From the NCBI RefSeq assembly GCF_000336915.1, contig NZ_AOMD01000002.1:69413-133412 (forward strand): DNA of 64,000 bases, in the 5' to 3' direction. The DNA comes from Halococcus saccharolyticus DSM 5350 (GTDB lineage: Archaea > Halobacteriota > Halobacteria > Halobacteriales > Halococcaceae). The notes beneath the pieces were generated by a model. That model did no database searches, had not been told where the DNA came from, and saw only the letters and a program-made list of their open reading frames with translations. Of this stretch, positions 27,692 through 35,379 are shown one piece after another. Numbering within the stretch: the stretch's first letter is position 1; each line of letters starts with the position of its first letter. Position numbers and translations under genes: made by a program.

Positions 27692-27984
27692 GTTCTTTTC
27701 TGTTGTATCGTATGCCGCGATACCGTTCGGTGGCGCGACACTCGGCGATTCGATACCATTATAGGATGCGCCACCGTAGGAACAGGTGCGCATCACTGTG
27801 GTCTCCTTTGTGGGATCATGGGCGTGCTTTCCAGCGAGAACGCGATCGGGTGGCACCCCGGTCGTGTTACTTTTCCACGACGGAACCGCGCTCTCGTTAG
27901 CTACATCTACAGTGGCCCATGCACTAAAAACTACCGATAGCGGGTTGTAGGACGGTGTTACAGAGGATTTAGCGACTGATCGAT
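27692..27984. other. Non-coding region between convergent int and leftward operon, with an inverted repeat
   Basis: No coding frame is convincing in these 293 bases. The clearest structure is a 9-base inverted repeat, CGGTGGCGC (27728-27736) and GCGCCACCG (27768-27776), 31 bases apart. T-rich GTTCTTTTCTG directly after the int stop (27693-27703) may end the int message. The AT-richer stretch near 27920-27990 could hold the terminator of the leftward operon. Confidence 0.4.
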
Positions 27985-28167
27985 TCATCCAAGCGCCTCC
28001 ATAATCTCGGATTTGACACGCTCTTGATCGGGCGCATCCAACCCTTTCCGAAGCATGATGCGCGCCATCGCGCGTGTGCGCGGAGTGGACCCGAGCCGGG
28101 CTACGCGCTTGAGCATCTCCTCGTTCTCCTCGGCGAACGTCTCGATGTCCTGTAGTTCGTCGCTCAT
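27985..28167 (-). CDS. Small helical protein, last gene of the leftward viral operon
   Basis: The 60-residue product (start MSDELQDIETFAEENEEM) is charged and predicted helical, with repeated Arg-Met segments (RARMARIMLRKG-like). It overlaps the preceding gene by four bases, so it belongs to the coupled leftward chain. It is not recognised; tail-length, acidic/basic alternation and position give no function. Confidence 0.6.
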   Translation of the reverse strand: MSDELQDIETFAEENEEMLKRVARLGSTPRTRAMARIMLRKGLDAPDQERVKSEIMEALG

Positions 28168-28262
28168 GGCCACCCTCCCTGAAGCACCGCGTCGAGCGTT
28201 CCGAGGTCGAGAGCGTCGATCGCCTCGTCACCCCAAATCTCGCGGGCTTCGGCTTCAGTCAT
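28164..28262 (-). CDS. 32-residue viral microprotein
   Basis: Start MTEAEAREIWGDEA overlaps the stop of the upstream gene (28255-28257), and its own stop overlaps the next start (ATGA). The sequence is short and amphipathic. Exact coupling on both sides is the main evidence that it is translated. Function unknown. Confidence 0.5.
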   Translation of the reverse strand: MTEAEAREIWGDEAIDALDLGTLDAVLQGGWP

Positions 28263-28437
28263 CAGTGACCACCAATTCCTCCACCATGTGAGGTGGGATG
28301 TATCGAAGCATACGCCCCTTCTCAGCCTGCACCCAGCCACTCGGGAGGACGAAGGCATCGTCGGCTACGAGGCTGTCTCGTTCATCATCCACGAATCGGA
28401 CCTCGTGACGGCCCTCGTTAGGGGAGTTATCAGCCAT
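28255..28437 (-). CDS. 60-residue viral protein of unknown function
   Basis: The frame starts at 28437, sharing one base with the stop of the large membrane protein gene (TAATG). Its sequence (for example DAFVLPSGWVQAEKGRMLRY) looks like a small mixed alpha/beta domain. No match recognised. It is coupled with its neighbours. Confidence 0.6.
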   Translation of the reverse strand: MADNSPNEGRHEVRFVDDERDSLVADDAFVLPSGWVQAEKGRMLRYIPPHMVEELVVTDD

Positions 28438-30047
28438 TATCCCGACGCCCTCGTGCTGTTATTGCCGGCGGGTTGGATCGACACCGACTCGTTATCGTAG
28501 ACCTGGAGTGTCGAGACCACCGTGCCGTTGGCGTTGCGCTTCTCGACGATCACCGACACGTCGCCGGATGCGTTGGTGTTGTTGCCACCAGCGGCCACCT
28601 CCCCCGCGCTCTTCTGGCCGTCGAGGAACGCCTCAACAGCCGGCGTATCGGACACCTCTCGGACGTTGGATGATTCTGCGTTCACGAACGCGACGTAGGA
28701 GACCCCGGTGCCGTCGTTCGGAATCACGCGAACCATCCAGTAGAGTTGTCCGTCAACCACCGTAGGCAACGGTTCGGCCGGCGTGAATCGGTCCCAGTCC
28801 GTCGTGCGAGCTGCCTGCCGGACGTAGTTCGCCGCCTTCCGTGGCCCGAACAGTGACTCGCCGTCAGGACTCTCGTAGACGACAGGGTTGCCGGTGCGAC
28901 CGTCGACCTCCCACACTTCTTTGAGTCCCTGCGCGTTGCCGTAGGGTTCCGCCGCGACGACGTACTTCGTGCCGTTCTGCGTCGGCATCATGTACGGCTG
29001 GTCGTTGCCCTTGCCCGGCGTCGGCGCGACCTCGATCTCTTCGGAGTGAGCGCCCACGACCGGGAGCGTGTTCACGATCCCGTTGCGGAACTTCGTCGAC
29101 TTGACCTTCTTTTTCGTGAGGTCGAACGGCACGAGTTTCTGACCCTTCAACACCGGGTGGTTCCGTGCCTCTTGCGGCGAGAGGTCAGTCACCTCACCGT
29201 CCGGCCCGACGAGTGCGACACCGCCCCATTCCGGGGTCGTGTACGGCGTCGGAATCGGCGCGAAACGAACGTTGAAGTTGGGCTTCGTGTACGGCACCGC
29301 GATGTACGACTCGCCGTTGTGCGGCACCATGAACGGATCTTCGTAGTTGGCGAGGTACTGTCCGTTCTTCAGCACTTCCCACTTGTAGTGGTTGTAGAAC
29401 GCGGTGCCGATGCCTGCATCCATCTTGTCGTTGATGGTCCGGACATCCGCGTTCTGCTGGGTCATGTCGACGAGCACCGTCCCGCGCTGCTGGAGCGCGA
29501 AGTGGTTGCGCGTGCCGTCCGGGGCGAGCGCGTAACTCCAGTGCGGCGTGTCGTTGACGAACGTGATGTCACGCTTCGTGGTCTGGTACTGCGGGAGGTC
29601 GAGCGTGTTCGCGGCGTAGTTACTCGCGACGTTGCCGGGGACGATCCGCGGCTGTTGGGCGTCCACGTCGCTCAGGTTGTTCGTGGGTTCCGCCGACCCC
29701 ATCATCCGGTCGGACAGGTCTTCCGAGGCGTAGAACCCCGCCGAGATCGACGCCACGATGAAGCCGATGATAATCACCGCTGCGAGCGCCTGGACTGCTG
29801 TCGACGGCCCGCTGTCGTCCATCGACATGAGCGCGTAGCCTCCGAGTGCCACGGTAGCAGCAGTAAGCACCCACAACGTCGGCGTCGTGTAGATCCCGAA
29901 CACGATCCACTGGAGCCACGGGCGGAAGTACCAGGCGAGGCCGAGTGCCAGTAGCGATACGACTGCGCCGATTGCTGCGTATTTCTTGCTCATGAATTTC
30001 TCTCGCAAGCTCGCTATCGAAGAGTTTGCACTGTCGTTCTCAGACAT
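28437..30047 (-). CDS. Large viral membrane protein with N-terminal TM cluster and exported domain
   Basis: The 536-residue protein has a short polar N-terminus, then three or four hydrophobic segments (about 20-110: WLQWIVFGIYTTPTLWVL; LAAVIIIGFIVASISAGF). A soluble domain of about 400 residues follows, rich in Tyr, Pro and Asn, with Asn-x-Ser/Thr sequons near the end, so it is probably outside the cell or in the virion envelope. No enzymatic motif is visible and I do not recognise the family. The start at 30047 overlaps the upstream stop by eight bases (ATGTCTGA). Its position near the end of the leftward operon suggests a lysogeny or cell-surface role as much as a structural one. Confidence 0.7.
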   Translation of the reverse strand: MSENDSANSSIASLREKFMSKKYAAIGAVVSLLALGLAWYFRPWLQWIVFGIYTTPTLWVLTAATVALGGYALMSMDDSGPSTAVQALAAVIIIGFIVASISAGFYASEDLSDRMMGSAEPTNNLSDVDAQQPRIVPGNVASNYAANTLDLPQYQTTKRDITFVNDTPHWSYALAPDGTRNHFALQQRGTVLVDMTQQNADVRTINDKMDAGIGTAFYNHYKWEVLKNGQYLANYEDPFMVPHNGESYIAVPYTKPNFNVRFAPIPTPYTTPEWGGVALVGPDGEVTDLSPQEARNHPVLKGQKLVPFDLTKKKVKSTKFRNGIVNTLPVVGAHSEEIEVAPTPGKGNDQPYMMPTQNGTKYVVAAEPYGNAQGLKEVWEVDGRTGNPVVYESPDGESLFGPRKAANYVRQAARTTDWDRFTPAEPLPTVVDGQLYWMVRVIPNDGTGVSYVAFVNAESSNVREVSDTPAVEAFLDGQKSAGEVAAGGNNTNASGDVSVIVEKRNANGTVVSTLQVYDNESVSIQPAGNNSTRASG

Positions 30048-30234
30048 AGGTATCAAGCCCCGCTTGTTCCGCCACGATGCCTTGACACAACGCTGAACAG
30101 GCGTCTACTTGACACACATACCGCGCAGTCATGATGTCCCCGTGATCCTCGATGAACTCGCGTTCCCACTCGTGACCCTGGGGATGCAACGGCGAGTCCT
30201 CGGGCAACTCCAGCCCCTCGGGAGTCTCAATCAT
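30040..30234 (-). CDS. 64-residue viral protein with His/Cys residues
   Basis: It is translated from an ATGA overlap with the RNase H stop. The sequence shows HPQGHEWEREFIEDHGD and then CQVDACSALC, giving two His and three Cys that could bind one zinc. Unknown function. Confidence 0.6.
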   Translation of the reverse strand: MIETPEGLELPEDSPLHPQGHEWEREFIEDHGDIMTARYVCQVDACSALCQGIVAEQAGLDTYV

Positions 30235-30686
30235 TTGACCGAGACCCCCGGACACGCCCGCCGCGCTTCCTCGTGGGCGATCTGGTTTTCCTCTCGATCG
30301 ACGGGCCACACTTCGGATCGATCGTACCCGTTCAACCGCCGTTGAATCCGTGAAACATGTCGCATGTATGGCTCGTGCGTCCACTCGTTTTGGATCGCCT
30401 CTGCGGCCTGATCCGAGTCGGTGTAAAGCACCACCCGCGAGGCTTCGTGGGGCGCGGCCGCGTCGAGTGCGTACAGCGCCGCGAGGTACTCGCCTTCGGC
30501 GTGTGAGAGGAGGCCGACCTCCGTGCCGTCGCGTTCGAGGAGTGCGCCCGCTTTGGGGTCGGTCCCGAGTACACACCACCCGACAGCGGCGTTGCCGTCT
30601 TTACACGAAACATCGCCGTAGACGCGCAGCGTGTGATACCGTCCCGGCCGCGTTCGCGTGCCGGATCGGTGCATGTTACTCGACAT
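30231..30686 (-). CDS. rnhA: Viral ribonuclease HI
   Basis: It degrades RNA in RNA:DNA hybrids, for example primers during viral replication. The start MSSNMHRSG at 30686 gives 151 residues and overlaps the upstream stop (ATG...TAA); in-frame starts at 30674 and 30695 are alternatives. Catalytic residues are visible: Asp25 (VYGDVSCKDG), Glu66 (HAEGEYLAAL) and Asp90 (LYTDSDQA). The fourth acidic site (usually Ala-Asp) reads IAHEEA, with His in place of Asp. It lies in the same operon as PCNA, consistent with Okazaki-fragment work. Confidence 0.82.
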   Translation of the reverse strand: MSSNMHRSGTRTRPGRYHTLRVYGDVSCKDGNAAVGWCVLGTDPKAGALLERDGTEVGLLSHAEGEYLAALYALDAAAPHEASRVVLYTDSDQAAEAIQNEWTHEPYMRHVSRIQRRLNGYDRSEVWPVDREENQIAHEEARRACPGVSVK

Positions 30687-30855
30687 CTCCATCACCCCAC
30701 CGCCCGCGCGTGCGGTCGAGAATCTCGTCTAAGTCCGAGATGTCATCCTCCACCCACCCGCGTTCCTGATCGCTCAACTCGTCGCCAGCCAGCTCGTCGC
30801 GGTGGCGTTCGATAGCGATCATGAGCGGGATCTCCGCCGACAGCGCGTCACTCAT
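30676..30855 (-). CDS. 59-residue acidic viral protein
   Basis: Start MSDALSAEIPLMIAIERHRDEL overlaps the HTH gene stop by eight bases (ATGAGTGA). The product is acidic and helical, and the C-terminal part (DISDLDEILDRTRGRW) may form a coiled coil. Because it is next to a DNA-binding protein it could be a partner, but this is only position. Confidence 0.6.
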   Translation of the reverse strand: MSDALSAEIPLMIAIERHRDELAGDELSDQERGWVEDDISDLDEILDRTRGRWGDGDVE

Positions 30856-31219
30856 AGACATCACCACCGAGTTCTTCGCGCAGCCGGCGAGCACGCGGGA
30901 CGTTCGGACTGGTGCGCCCCGTCTCCCAATGCGAGATCGTGGTTGTCGTGACGCCGACTTCGACAGCGAGTTCGGATTGATTAAGCCCCGCCGCGTTCCG
31001 TCGCTCGCGAATCCACTCACCGCTCGGGATGATGGGCAACAGCGGTTCGCCCAACTCGTCGTGCTTACAATCGCGGTTGATGTGGTCGCCGAGACTATCG
31101 CTGGAGCGCCCAAACGCGAGTGCTAACTCGTCGTAGGTCCACCCGTCTTCGCTCAGGAAACGGAGCGCCTGACACTCGTTGGGCGTGATTTCATCCTTCG
31201 CCGAGACGCCCTCAGCCAT
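30848..31219 (-). CDS. Double helix-turn-helix regulator (XRE-like C-terminal domain)
   Basis: The 123-residue protein has an N-terminal winged or sigma-like helix pair (ITPNECQALRFLSEDGWTYDELALAFGRS) and a C-terminal XRE/Cro-type HTH (GLNQSELAVEVGVTTTTISHWETG). It is a likely DNA-binding regulator of viral genes. Start MAEGVSAKDE at 31219 overlaps the upstream coiled-coil gene by eight bases; the long N-terminal extension of the open frame is not coding in style. Confidence 0.8.
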   Translation of the reverse strand: MAEGVSAKDEITPNECQALRFLSEDGWTYDELALAFGRSSDSLGDHINRDCKHDELGEPLLPIIPSGEWIRERRNAAGLNQSELAVEVGVTTTTISHWETGRTSPNVPRARRLREELGGDVYE

Positions 31220-31451
31220 CGATCGCCACCTCCACGCCCGAGCCATCGGCCACAACCCCACCGTCGGCTTCGAGACGTTCGACCGCCCGTTCAAGCGCCT
31301 CGACGCGCCGTTCGAGGCGGGCGAGGTCTTGCTCGCGTTCGCGAGACTCACGCCGCAGCGCGTTGTTCTCGGCTTTCAACTCACAGTTCGGACAGTCCGA
31401 GTAGTGGTCGCGGCCGTGGTCGTGATCGAGACACCGCGCTGAATCACCCAT
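31212..31451 (-). CDS. Cys/His-containing coiled-coil protein
   Basis: The 79 residues open with CLDHDHGRDHYSDCPNC, a likely zinc site. A 35-residue heptad coiled coil follows (ENNALRRESREREQDLARLE, then RVEALERAVERLEA). It overlaps the 317-residue gene by eight bases and the HTH gene by eight bases. It could be a dimerisation partner for the neighbouring DNA-binding proteins (inference). Confidence 0.7.
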   Translation of the reverse strand: MGDSARCLDHDHGRDHYSDCPNCELKAENNALRRESREREQDLARLERRVEALERAVERLEADGGVVADGSGVEVAIDG

Positions 31452-32397
31452 CGTCCGCCACCTCCGCGCGTTCGAGGACGCCCTGCCAGTCTGTATCGAA
31501 CTTACGCTCGACAGTCCGAGCGCGCCACTTGCCGTCCACGTCGTACTGCTGGCGGCTCTTCTCGCCACTAGTCTGGATGACTCGCCGAACGTCGTCGAGC
31601 GCCGCCTCGTTGGACTCCTCTCGTGCCCGCGCCCTGCGGGTTTCGTAGAGGTCTCGCGGGTCGGCGTCCGTCCACCGTCTTACCTCGCGTTTCACGTACT
31701 CTTCGCTGAGGTCATACACCGTGGCAACCTCCGACGGCGAATGGCGCTTGAGTAACACCGCCGCGGTGTTTGCCCGGCGCTGGCGCGCACGCTCTTTCTC
31801 CCTCTCGATGTCGATGCTGCGCGGGGTGAGGAAGTTGCCGTGAAATCCGTCCGGCGCAAGCCCGAATCGCGGCGCGATCTCCCGTGGGGTGTGGCAAAGC
31901 CGAACCAGGTCGTCAACGGCGTCAACGCGTGCTTCGACCAACGCCTCACGCGCGGCGGTGCGCCACTCACGACAGCAGTCATCCGTGTGCTCGTGCTCGC
32001 CCTGCACCCTGACAGTCCCTTTCGACCGCTCCTCTCGAACAACGAGCGCGCCGCACTCACAGCGGACGTAGACCGCGGCGAACCGACTCTTGTCGTGGTA
32101 GTTGGGGTTGACCCACTTCATCGCGCGATCGCTGGTTTGCGTGTAATAATCGGGAACTCGCCAACTCCCGAGAAGGTCCAAAATGCGCTTGTTGAGCGTC
32201 CGGGCGACCTGCCGCTCGAAATAATGCCCGAGCAAGAACGTTGCCTTGGTTTTCGGCATCCCATCGATAGCGTTCTTCAGCGTGAGCGCACTCTCAAACG
32301 GATCGTTGACGGCGTTCTCTCCCTGTATGAGAAACTCGTGACGGCCCACCTCGTCCGGCAGATCGGCCGTCTCGCTGTCGGTACTCTCGACACTCAT
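31444..32397 (-). CDS. Zinc-binding protein with repeated HTH-like segments
   Basis: The 317-residue protein has a Cys/His cluster near residues 112-142 (RCECGALVV, then HEHTDDCC). Two similar helix-turn-helix-like segments follow: LCHTPREIAPRFGLAPDGFH and RHSPSEVATVYDLSEEYVKR. The remainder is Arg/Glu-rich helix. This suggests DNA binding, perhaps as an operon regulator or replication-associated factor. Family not recognised. Coupled to both neighbours by short overlaps. Confidence 0.65.
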   Translation of the reverse strand: MSVESTDSETADLPDEVGRHEFLIQGENAVNDPFESALTLKNAIDGMPKTKATFLLGHYFERQVARTLNKRILDLLGSWRVPDYYTQTSDRAMKWVNPNYHDKSRFAAVYVRCECGALVVREERSKGTVRVQGEHEHTDDCCREWRTAAREALVEARVDAVDDLVRLCHTPREIAPRFGLAPDGFHGNFLTPRSIDIEREKERARQRRANTAAVLLKRHSPSEVATVYDLSEEYVKREVRRWTDADPRDLYETRRARAREESNEAALDDVRRVIQTSGEKSRQQYDVDGKWRARTVERKFDTDWQGVLERAEVADDG

Positions 32398-32789
32398 GCG
32401 CCACCCTCCCGCGAGGTCGGCACGTCGTCATGGCACACCGAACAGGGATAGCATCGCCTCGCCTGGGCTTCGGCGCGCGTCGTCTCGGTCCACTCGCGGC
32501 CGGCCACGTTGGCTCGCTTCGCACACTGCGCGGCAGGACCATCGCCGTCGCCGTCCGCGTTGTGGTAGGCTTTGGGGCCGCCGCCGGGATTCATGACGAA
32601 CACCGTCGCGTCGGGATCGCCACCGTCCTGCGAGCGCCGCCACTCGCGGTGGTCGCGCGTGCGCGGTCCGCCACGGTGGGTGTTCCCACCGGAGCATTCG
32701 TGCGCCCGTCCAGCGACGTAGAACGCACCACAGTCGGGGCACTCGTCGAACGCATCGGACTCGGCCGCCGTGACCCTGGATTCACTCAT
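32394..32789 (-). CDS. Multi-cysteine zinc-finger protein
   Basis: The 131 residues have an N-terminal CPDCGAFYVAGRAHEC module (about 17-32) and a C-terminal CYPCSVCHDD module. Between them is an ATVFVMNPGGGPKAYHNADG segment resembling small haloarchaeal His-containing domains. It probably binds two zinc ions. It sits directly downstream of PCNA, six bases away. Confidence 0.65.
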   Translation of the reverse strand: MSESRVTAAESDAFDECPDCGAFYVAGRAHECSGGNTHRGGPRTRDHREWRRSQDGGDPDATVFVMNPGGGPKAYHNADGDGDGPAAQCAKRANVAGREWTETTRAEAQARRCYPCSVCHDDVPTSREGGA

Positions 32790-32795
32790 CGCGAA

Positions 32796-33542
32796 TCACT
32801 CCGACTGGATACGCGGGGCGAGCATCGCCGTCGCCTCGCCCGCACCCTCGGCGAACTCACTGTCGATCATGACGGGGAACTCCTCGCCGAGTCGCATCAC
32901 CAGCTCGTCGCCCGCCGCCCACGGCTTGTGCATGTCCTTCATGTAATCCAACGAATACAGCGAGTGCGCCGCGCCGACCTCCAGATCGATCAGGTCGTCA
33001 CGGCCCAACGCCACATGCACGTCGTCGGTATCACCGTCGGCATCGACGTAGAACACCTCGTCGTCGGCGTCCACGCCGAGTGCGATATGATCCGAGACCA
33101 TATCGGCGGCCGTGATACCACGCTTCAGGTCGCGCGCTTCGAGCGCGATCTCGGCGGGCAAATCGAGGTCGGGAATGTCGGGCTCGCTCCGAATCGAATC
33201 GGGATCGATCAGCGCCAGCGTATAGGAGACTGCGCCGACCTCGATCTCCAGTTTCCGCGTCTCTTCGTTGAGTTCGAGATGCACGAGGTCGCCCGCATCG
33301 GCCATGCCAACGATGTCCGCCAGCCGTTCGGTGTTGACACCGAGCACCTCGCCGTCGCCCGTGTAGGACTCGAACGCCTCCGCGTCCAACGATAGCGAGA
33401 CCATTGCGACGTTCGCCGGCCCTACTGCCTTTGTTTGAAAGCCGTCTTTTACGCAGTGAATCTTGCCCTCGTTGACGACGGTATTCAGACGGTCGAGATA
33501 CTGTCCGATACTTTCTGCCTGGGTGATGGCTTTGAAACTCAT
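32796..33542 (-). CDS. pcn: Viral DNA sliding clamp (PCNA)
   Basis: The 248-residue length and two-domain pattern are those of archaeal PCNA, a trimeric ring that tethers polymerase, ligase and FEN1. Recognisable blocks are MSFKAITQAESIGQYLDRLN, GFQTKAVGPANVAMVSLSLD, the interdomain DIPDLDLPAEIALEA, and DYMKDMHKPWAAGDELVMRLGEE near the end. It overlaps the HNH gene stop by four bases. A virus-owned clamp without a visible polymerase implies recruitment of host replication enzymes. Confidence 0.93.
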   Translation of the reverse strand: MSFKAITQAESIGQYLDRLNTVVNEGKIHCVKDGFQTKAVGPANVAMVSLSLDAEAFESYTGDGEVLGVNTERLADIVGMADAGDLVHLELNEETRKLEIEVGAVSYTLALIDPDSIRSEPDIPDLDLPAEIALEARDLKRGITAADMVSDHIALGVDADDEVFYVDADGDTDDVHVALGRDDLIDLEVGAAHSLYSLDYMKDMHKPWAAGDELVMRLGEEFPVMIDSEFAEGAGEATAMLAPRIQSE

Positions 33543-34168
33543 GCGGAACCCCCTCCGAGTTTACCGGCCTCCCGCAGTTCCTCCATTAACTCGCGCTGCT
33601 CGTCTGCATTCTCCAACCCGTGCTTTCGGCGGTGTTCTGACGGGTCTAGGACGGAGATGTTCCCAGGACGGTTATCGAACCGGCGTCCGTTCTTGTGGTG
33701 AACATCGTTGCCGGCGACTTCCTCGAACCCGAACTCAGCGACCGCTAGCAAACGATGGACGGGAACTCGGTGGTGCGTCCCGTCGACATACGTCTTCCAA
33801 ACCGGGTAGCCGTTGGAGTTGATCTTGTACGGAGCATATCCGTAGCCACTCCGAGAGGGTCGCCTCTCTATTCCGGCCTTCTCCAACTGTGTGCAAACAT
33901 AACCCCGCGAACACCCAAACTCTTGGCTTATTTTAATAGTACTCAGACCCTCCTCAACGTACAACTCGCGGAGTTCGTCTTCCCCATCCCAAGGCACCTC
34001 CTTTGCACGGCCACTAGATTTCCGTTCAAGATCGAACCTATCGAACGCCTTTTTAACATAGTATACGGTACTGCCGATCTCGCCAGCAATTCCTTTGTAT
34101 GAGAGATCGTCTTCCCAGTACATCTCTCGGAGCTTGTCGGGGTCGTTGAGGATTTCTTCGGTGTTCAT
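33539..34168 (-). CDS. HNH endonuclease with two N-terminal HTH segments
   Basis: The 209 residues have two HTH-like segments (about 22-42: YKGIAGEIGSTVYYVKKAF; about 72-97: LSTIKISQEFGCSRGYVCTQ). An AP2/NUMOD-like linker follows (INSNGYPVWKTYVDGTHHRV), then an HNH motif (VHHKNGRRFDNRPGNISVLD, then SEHRRKH). It resembles phage HNH homing endonucleases, although it is joined to both neighbours by ATGA overlaps. The start MNTEEIL at 34168 overlaps the upstream stop; the longer open frame is rejected. Confidence 0.82.
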   Translation of the reverse strand: MNTEEILNDPDKLREMYWEDDLSYKGIAGEIGSTVYYVKKAFDRFDLERKSSGRAKEVPWDGEDELRELYVEEGLSTIKISQEFGCSRGYVCTQLEKAGIERRPSRSGYGYAPYKINSNGYPVWKTYVDGTHHRVPVHRLLAVAEFGFEEVAGNDVHHKNGRRFDNRPGNISVLDPSEHRRKHGLENADEQRELMEELREAGKLGGGSA

Positions 34169-34305
34169 GAGTCGTTGGTCTCCGCAGTAGTTGGCTGGCG
34201 ATCCTCCGGCCGCTCGCCGAACACCCAGAACTGGATGAGTGCGACCGCACCGATCGAACACAGCGTGAACCCGACGCCAGCGAGTACGGTCTCAATGGGC
34301 GTCAT
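34165..34305 (-). CDS. 46-residue single-TM microprotein
   Basis: Reading the minus strand gives MTPIETVLAGVGFTLCSIGA, then VALIQFWVFGERPEDRQP: one transmembrane helix and a polar tail. Start and stop overlap both neighbours by four bases (ATGA). Possibly a membrane peptide of the lysogen; function unknown. Confidence 0.6.
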   Translation of the reverse strand: MTPIETVLAGVGFTLCSIGAVALIQFWVFGERPEDRQPTTAETNDS

Positions 34306-34493
34306 GGCACACGCCTCCACAGGTCGATGCCATCCCCGTCACGCCGCGTCACATACCGCCCCCACTCGTCGGCCGCGATCTCGACCGCGTGCTCGCCGAG
34401 GAGGTGGGCTTTGACCTCCTGCGCCGTGCCGGCGTCGTAGGCACAGAAATGGCAGTGGTAGTCGTCGCTGTCGCGTTTGGCGCTACTCGCCAT
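34302..34493 (-). CDS. C2H2 zinc-finger microprotein
   Basis: The 63 residues contain a classic-looking Cys2His2 finger, YHCHFCAYDAGTAQEVKAHLLGEHAV, which can bind DNA, RNA or protein. Start MASSAKRDS at 34493 overlaps the upstream stop by eleven bases. Likely a viral regulator. Confidence 0.7.
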   Translation of the reverse strand: MASSAKRDSDDYHCHFCAYDAGTAQEVKAHLLGEHAVEIAADEWGRYVTRRDGDGIDLWRRVP

Positions 34494-34713
34494 CGTCACC
34501 ACCCACCTTGACGCGGACCTCGCCATCGGCGAAGTCAGAACGCGTCCACTCCACGCCAAGCCCGTGCTCGCGCGCTTTCTCAAACACGTCCTCGGTGTCG
34601 ATAATATCGGAGTCGTTGTACTCCTCGCAGGTGACGATATAGCCCTCGTCGTCGGCGTTGCCGAGCTTGACGCCGTTCAGATCGAGGACGGCCATGACGA
34701 ACGATTCGCTCAT
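34483..34713 (-). CDS. 76-residue acidic viral protein
   Basis: Start MSESFVMAVLDLNGVKLGNA overlaps the upstream gene (ATGA). The sequence has alternating beta-like and helical segments (DEGYIVTCEEYN; EDVFEKAREHGLG) and no metal site. Not recognised. Confidence 0.6.
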   Translation of the reverse strand: MSESFVMAVLDLNGVKLGNADDEGYIVTCEEYNDSDIIDTEDVFEKAREHGLGVEWTRSDFADGEVRVKVGGDDGE

Positions 34714-34883
34714 AGTATCACCGTCAGAACCACGCCGAGTTCGTGGAGCGTCCACGCCGCCGTGGCGGCGGCGATCCCGACGAGCGCCCCCACCGCAACA
34801 GCAGCCAGGGCGGTGATAAGCGCCATTATCACACCCGCGAGCACCGCGGCCGCGAGGTCAATCGCCCAGTGGTCTTCACTCAT
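34710..34883 (-). CDS. 57-residue hydrophobic membrane peptide
   Basis: After MSEDHWAIDL the sequence is a long Ala/Val-rich hydrophobic run, long enough for two membrane helices with a tight turn. It overlaps both neighbours by four bases. A holin-like or membrane-anchoring role is possible but unsupported. Confidence 0.6.
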   Translation of the reverse strand: MSEDHWAIDLAAAVLAGVIMALITALAAVAVGALVGIAAATAAWTLHELGVVLTVIL

Positions 34884-35170
34884 GACTGAATCCCTCCGTA
34901 AAACGCGGCGAAACACGTCTCGCACCGCTCGGTTTCGAGCGCCAGTTCGCTATTAGCCACGATCACCTGGATACTGGCGGCCGGGTACTCGTCACAGTCC
35001 GGGTCGCAGGCCGGCGGGCGGACATACCCACCCTCTCCATCCACATCGACGGTGGTCGGCGCGACGGCGTGCCTGATGCGCCCCCGCTCGCCCTGCGTGA
35101 GTGCGACGATGCCACTCTTGCCGATGGGATCGCGGTGGGGGTCGATGACCACCTGCGATTCGGCGGCCAT
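34880..35170 (-). CDS. 96-residue protein with Cys pairs
   Basis: The sequence includes a compact beta-like N-terminal part (VVIDPHRDPIGKSGIVAL) and Cys residues at CDPDCDEY and ETERCETCF that could form a zinc site. It starts one base inside the upstream stop (TAATG). Function unknown. Confidence 0.6.
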   Translation of the reverse strand: MAAESQVVIDPHRDPIGKSGIVALTQGERGRIRHAVAPTTVDVDGEGGYVRPPACDPDCDEYPAASIQVIVANSELALETERCETCFAAFYGGIQS

Positions 35171-35379
35171 TATCTCGCCCTCCCGATGCGCTCGACGGCA
35201 CTCTCGATCGGGCCGTCGGTGCTCTCCGTCTCACTCTCCTCGTCCTCGTCGGCCAGTCTAGCGAGCAACTCAGCGGCGTCAGCCAGCCGCTCGATCGCCG
35301 CCGCGTCGTTCCGGAGGTCGATGTCCGTCTGCGCTTTGCTGACAGTCTCGCGGGCGTGCAGGCGGTCTTTGGCGACCAT
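35170..35379 (-). CDS. 69-residue helical acidic protein
   Basis: ATG at 35379 overlaps the upstream stop (ATGA). The product is a continuous predicted helix (RLADAAELLARLADEDEE) with Ser/Thr/Glu-rich middle. No motif. A coiled-coil partner for another viral protein is possible. Confidence 0.6.
   Translation of the reverse strand: MVAKDRLHARETVSKAQTDIDLRNDAAAIERLADAAELLARLADEDEESETESTDGPIESAVERIGRAR

Noticed and set aside
26363-28231. 622-codon minus-strand open frame over the integrase
   Set aside because: The plus-strand integrase has catalytic motifs and a zinc ribbon; the antisense frame has none.
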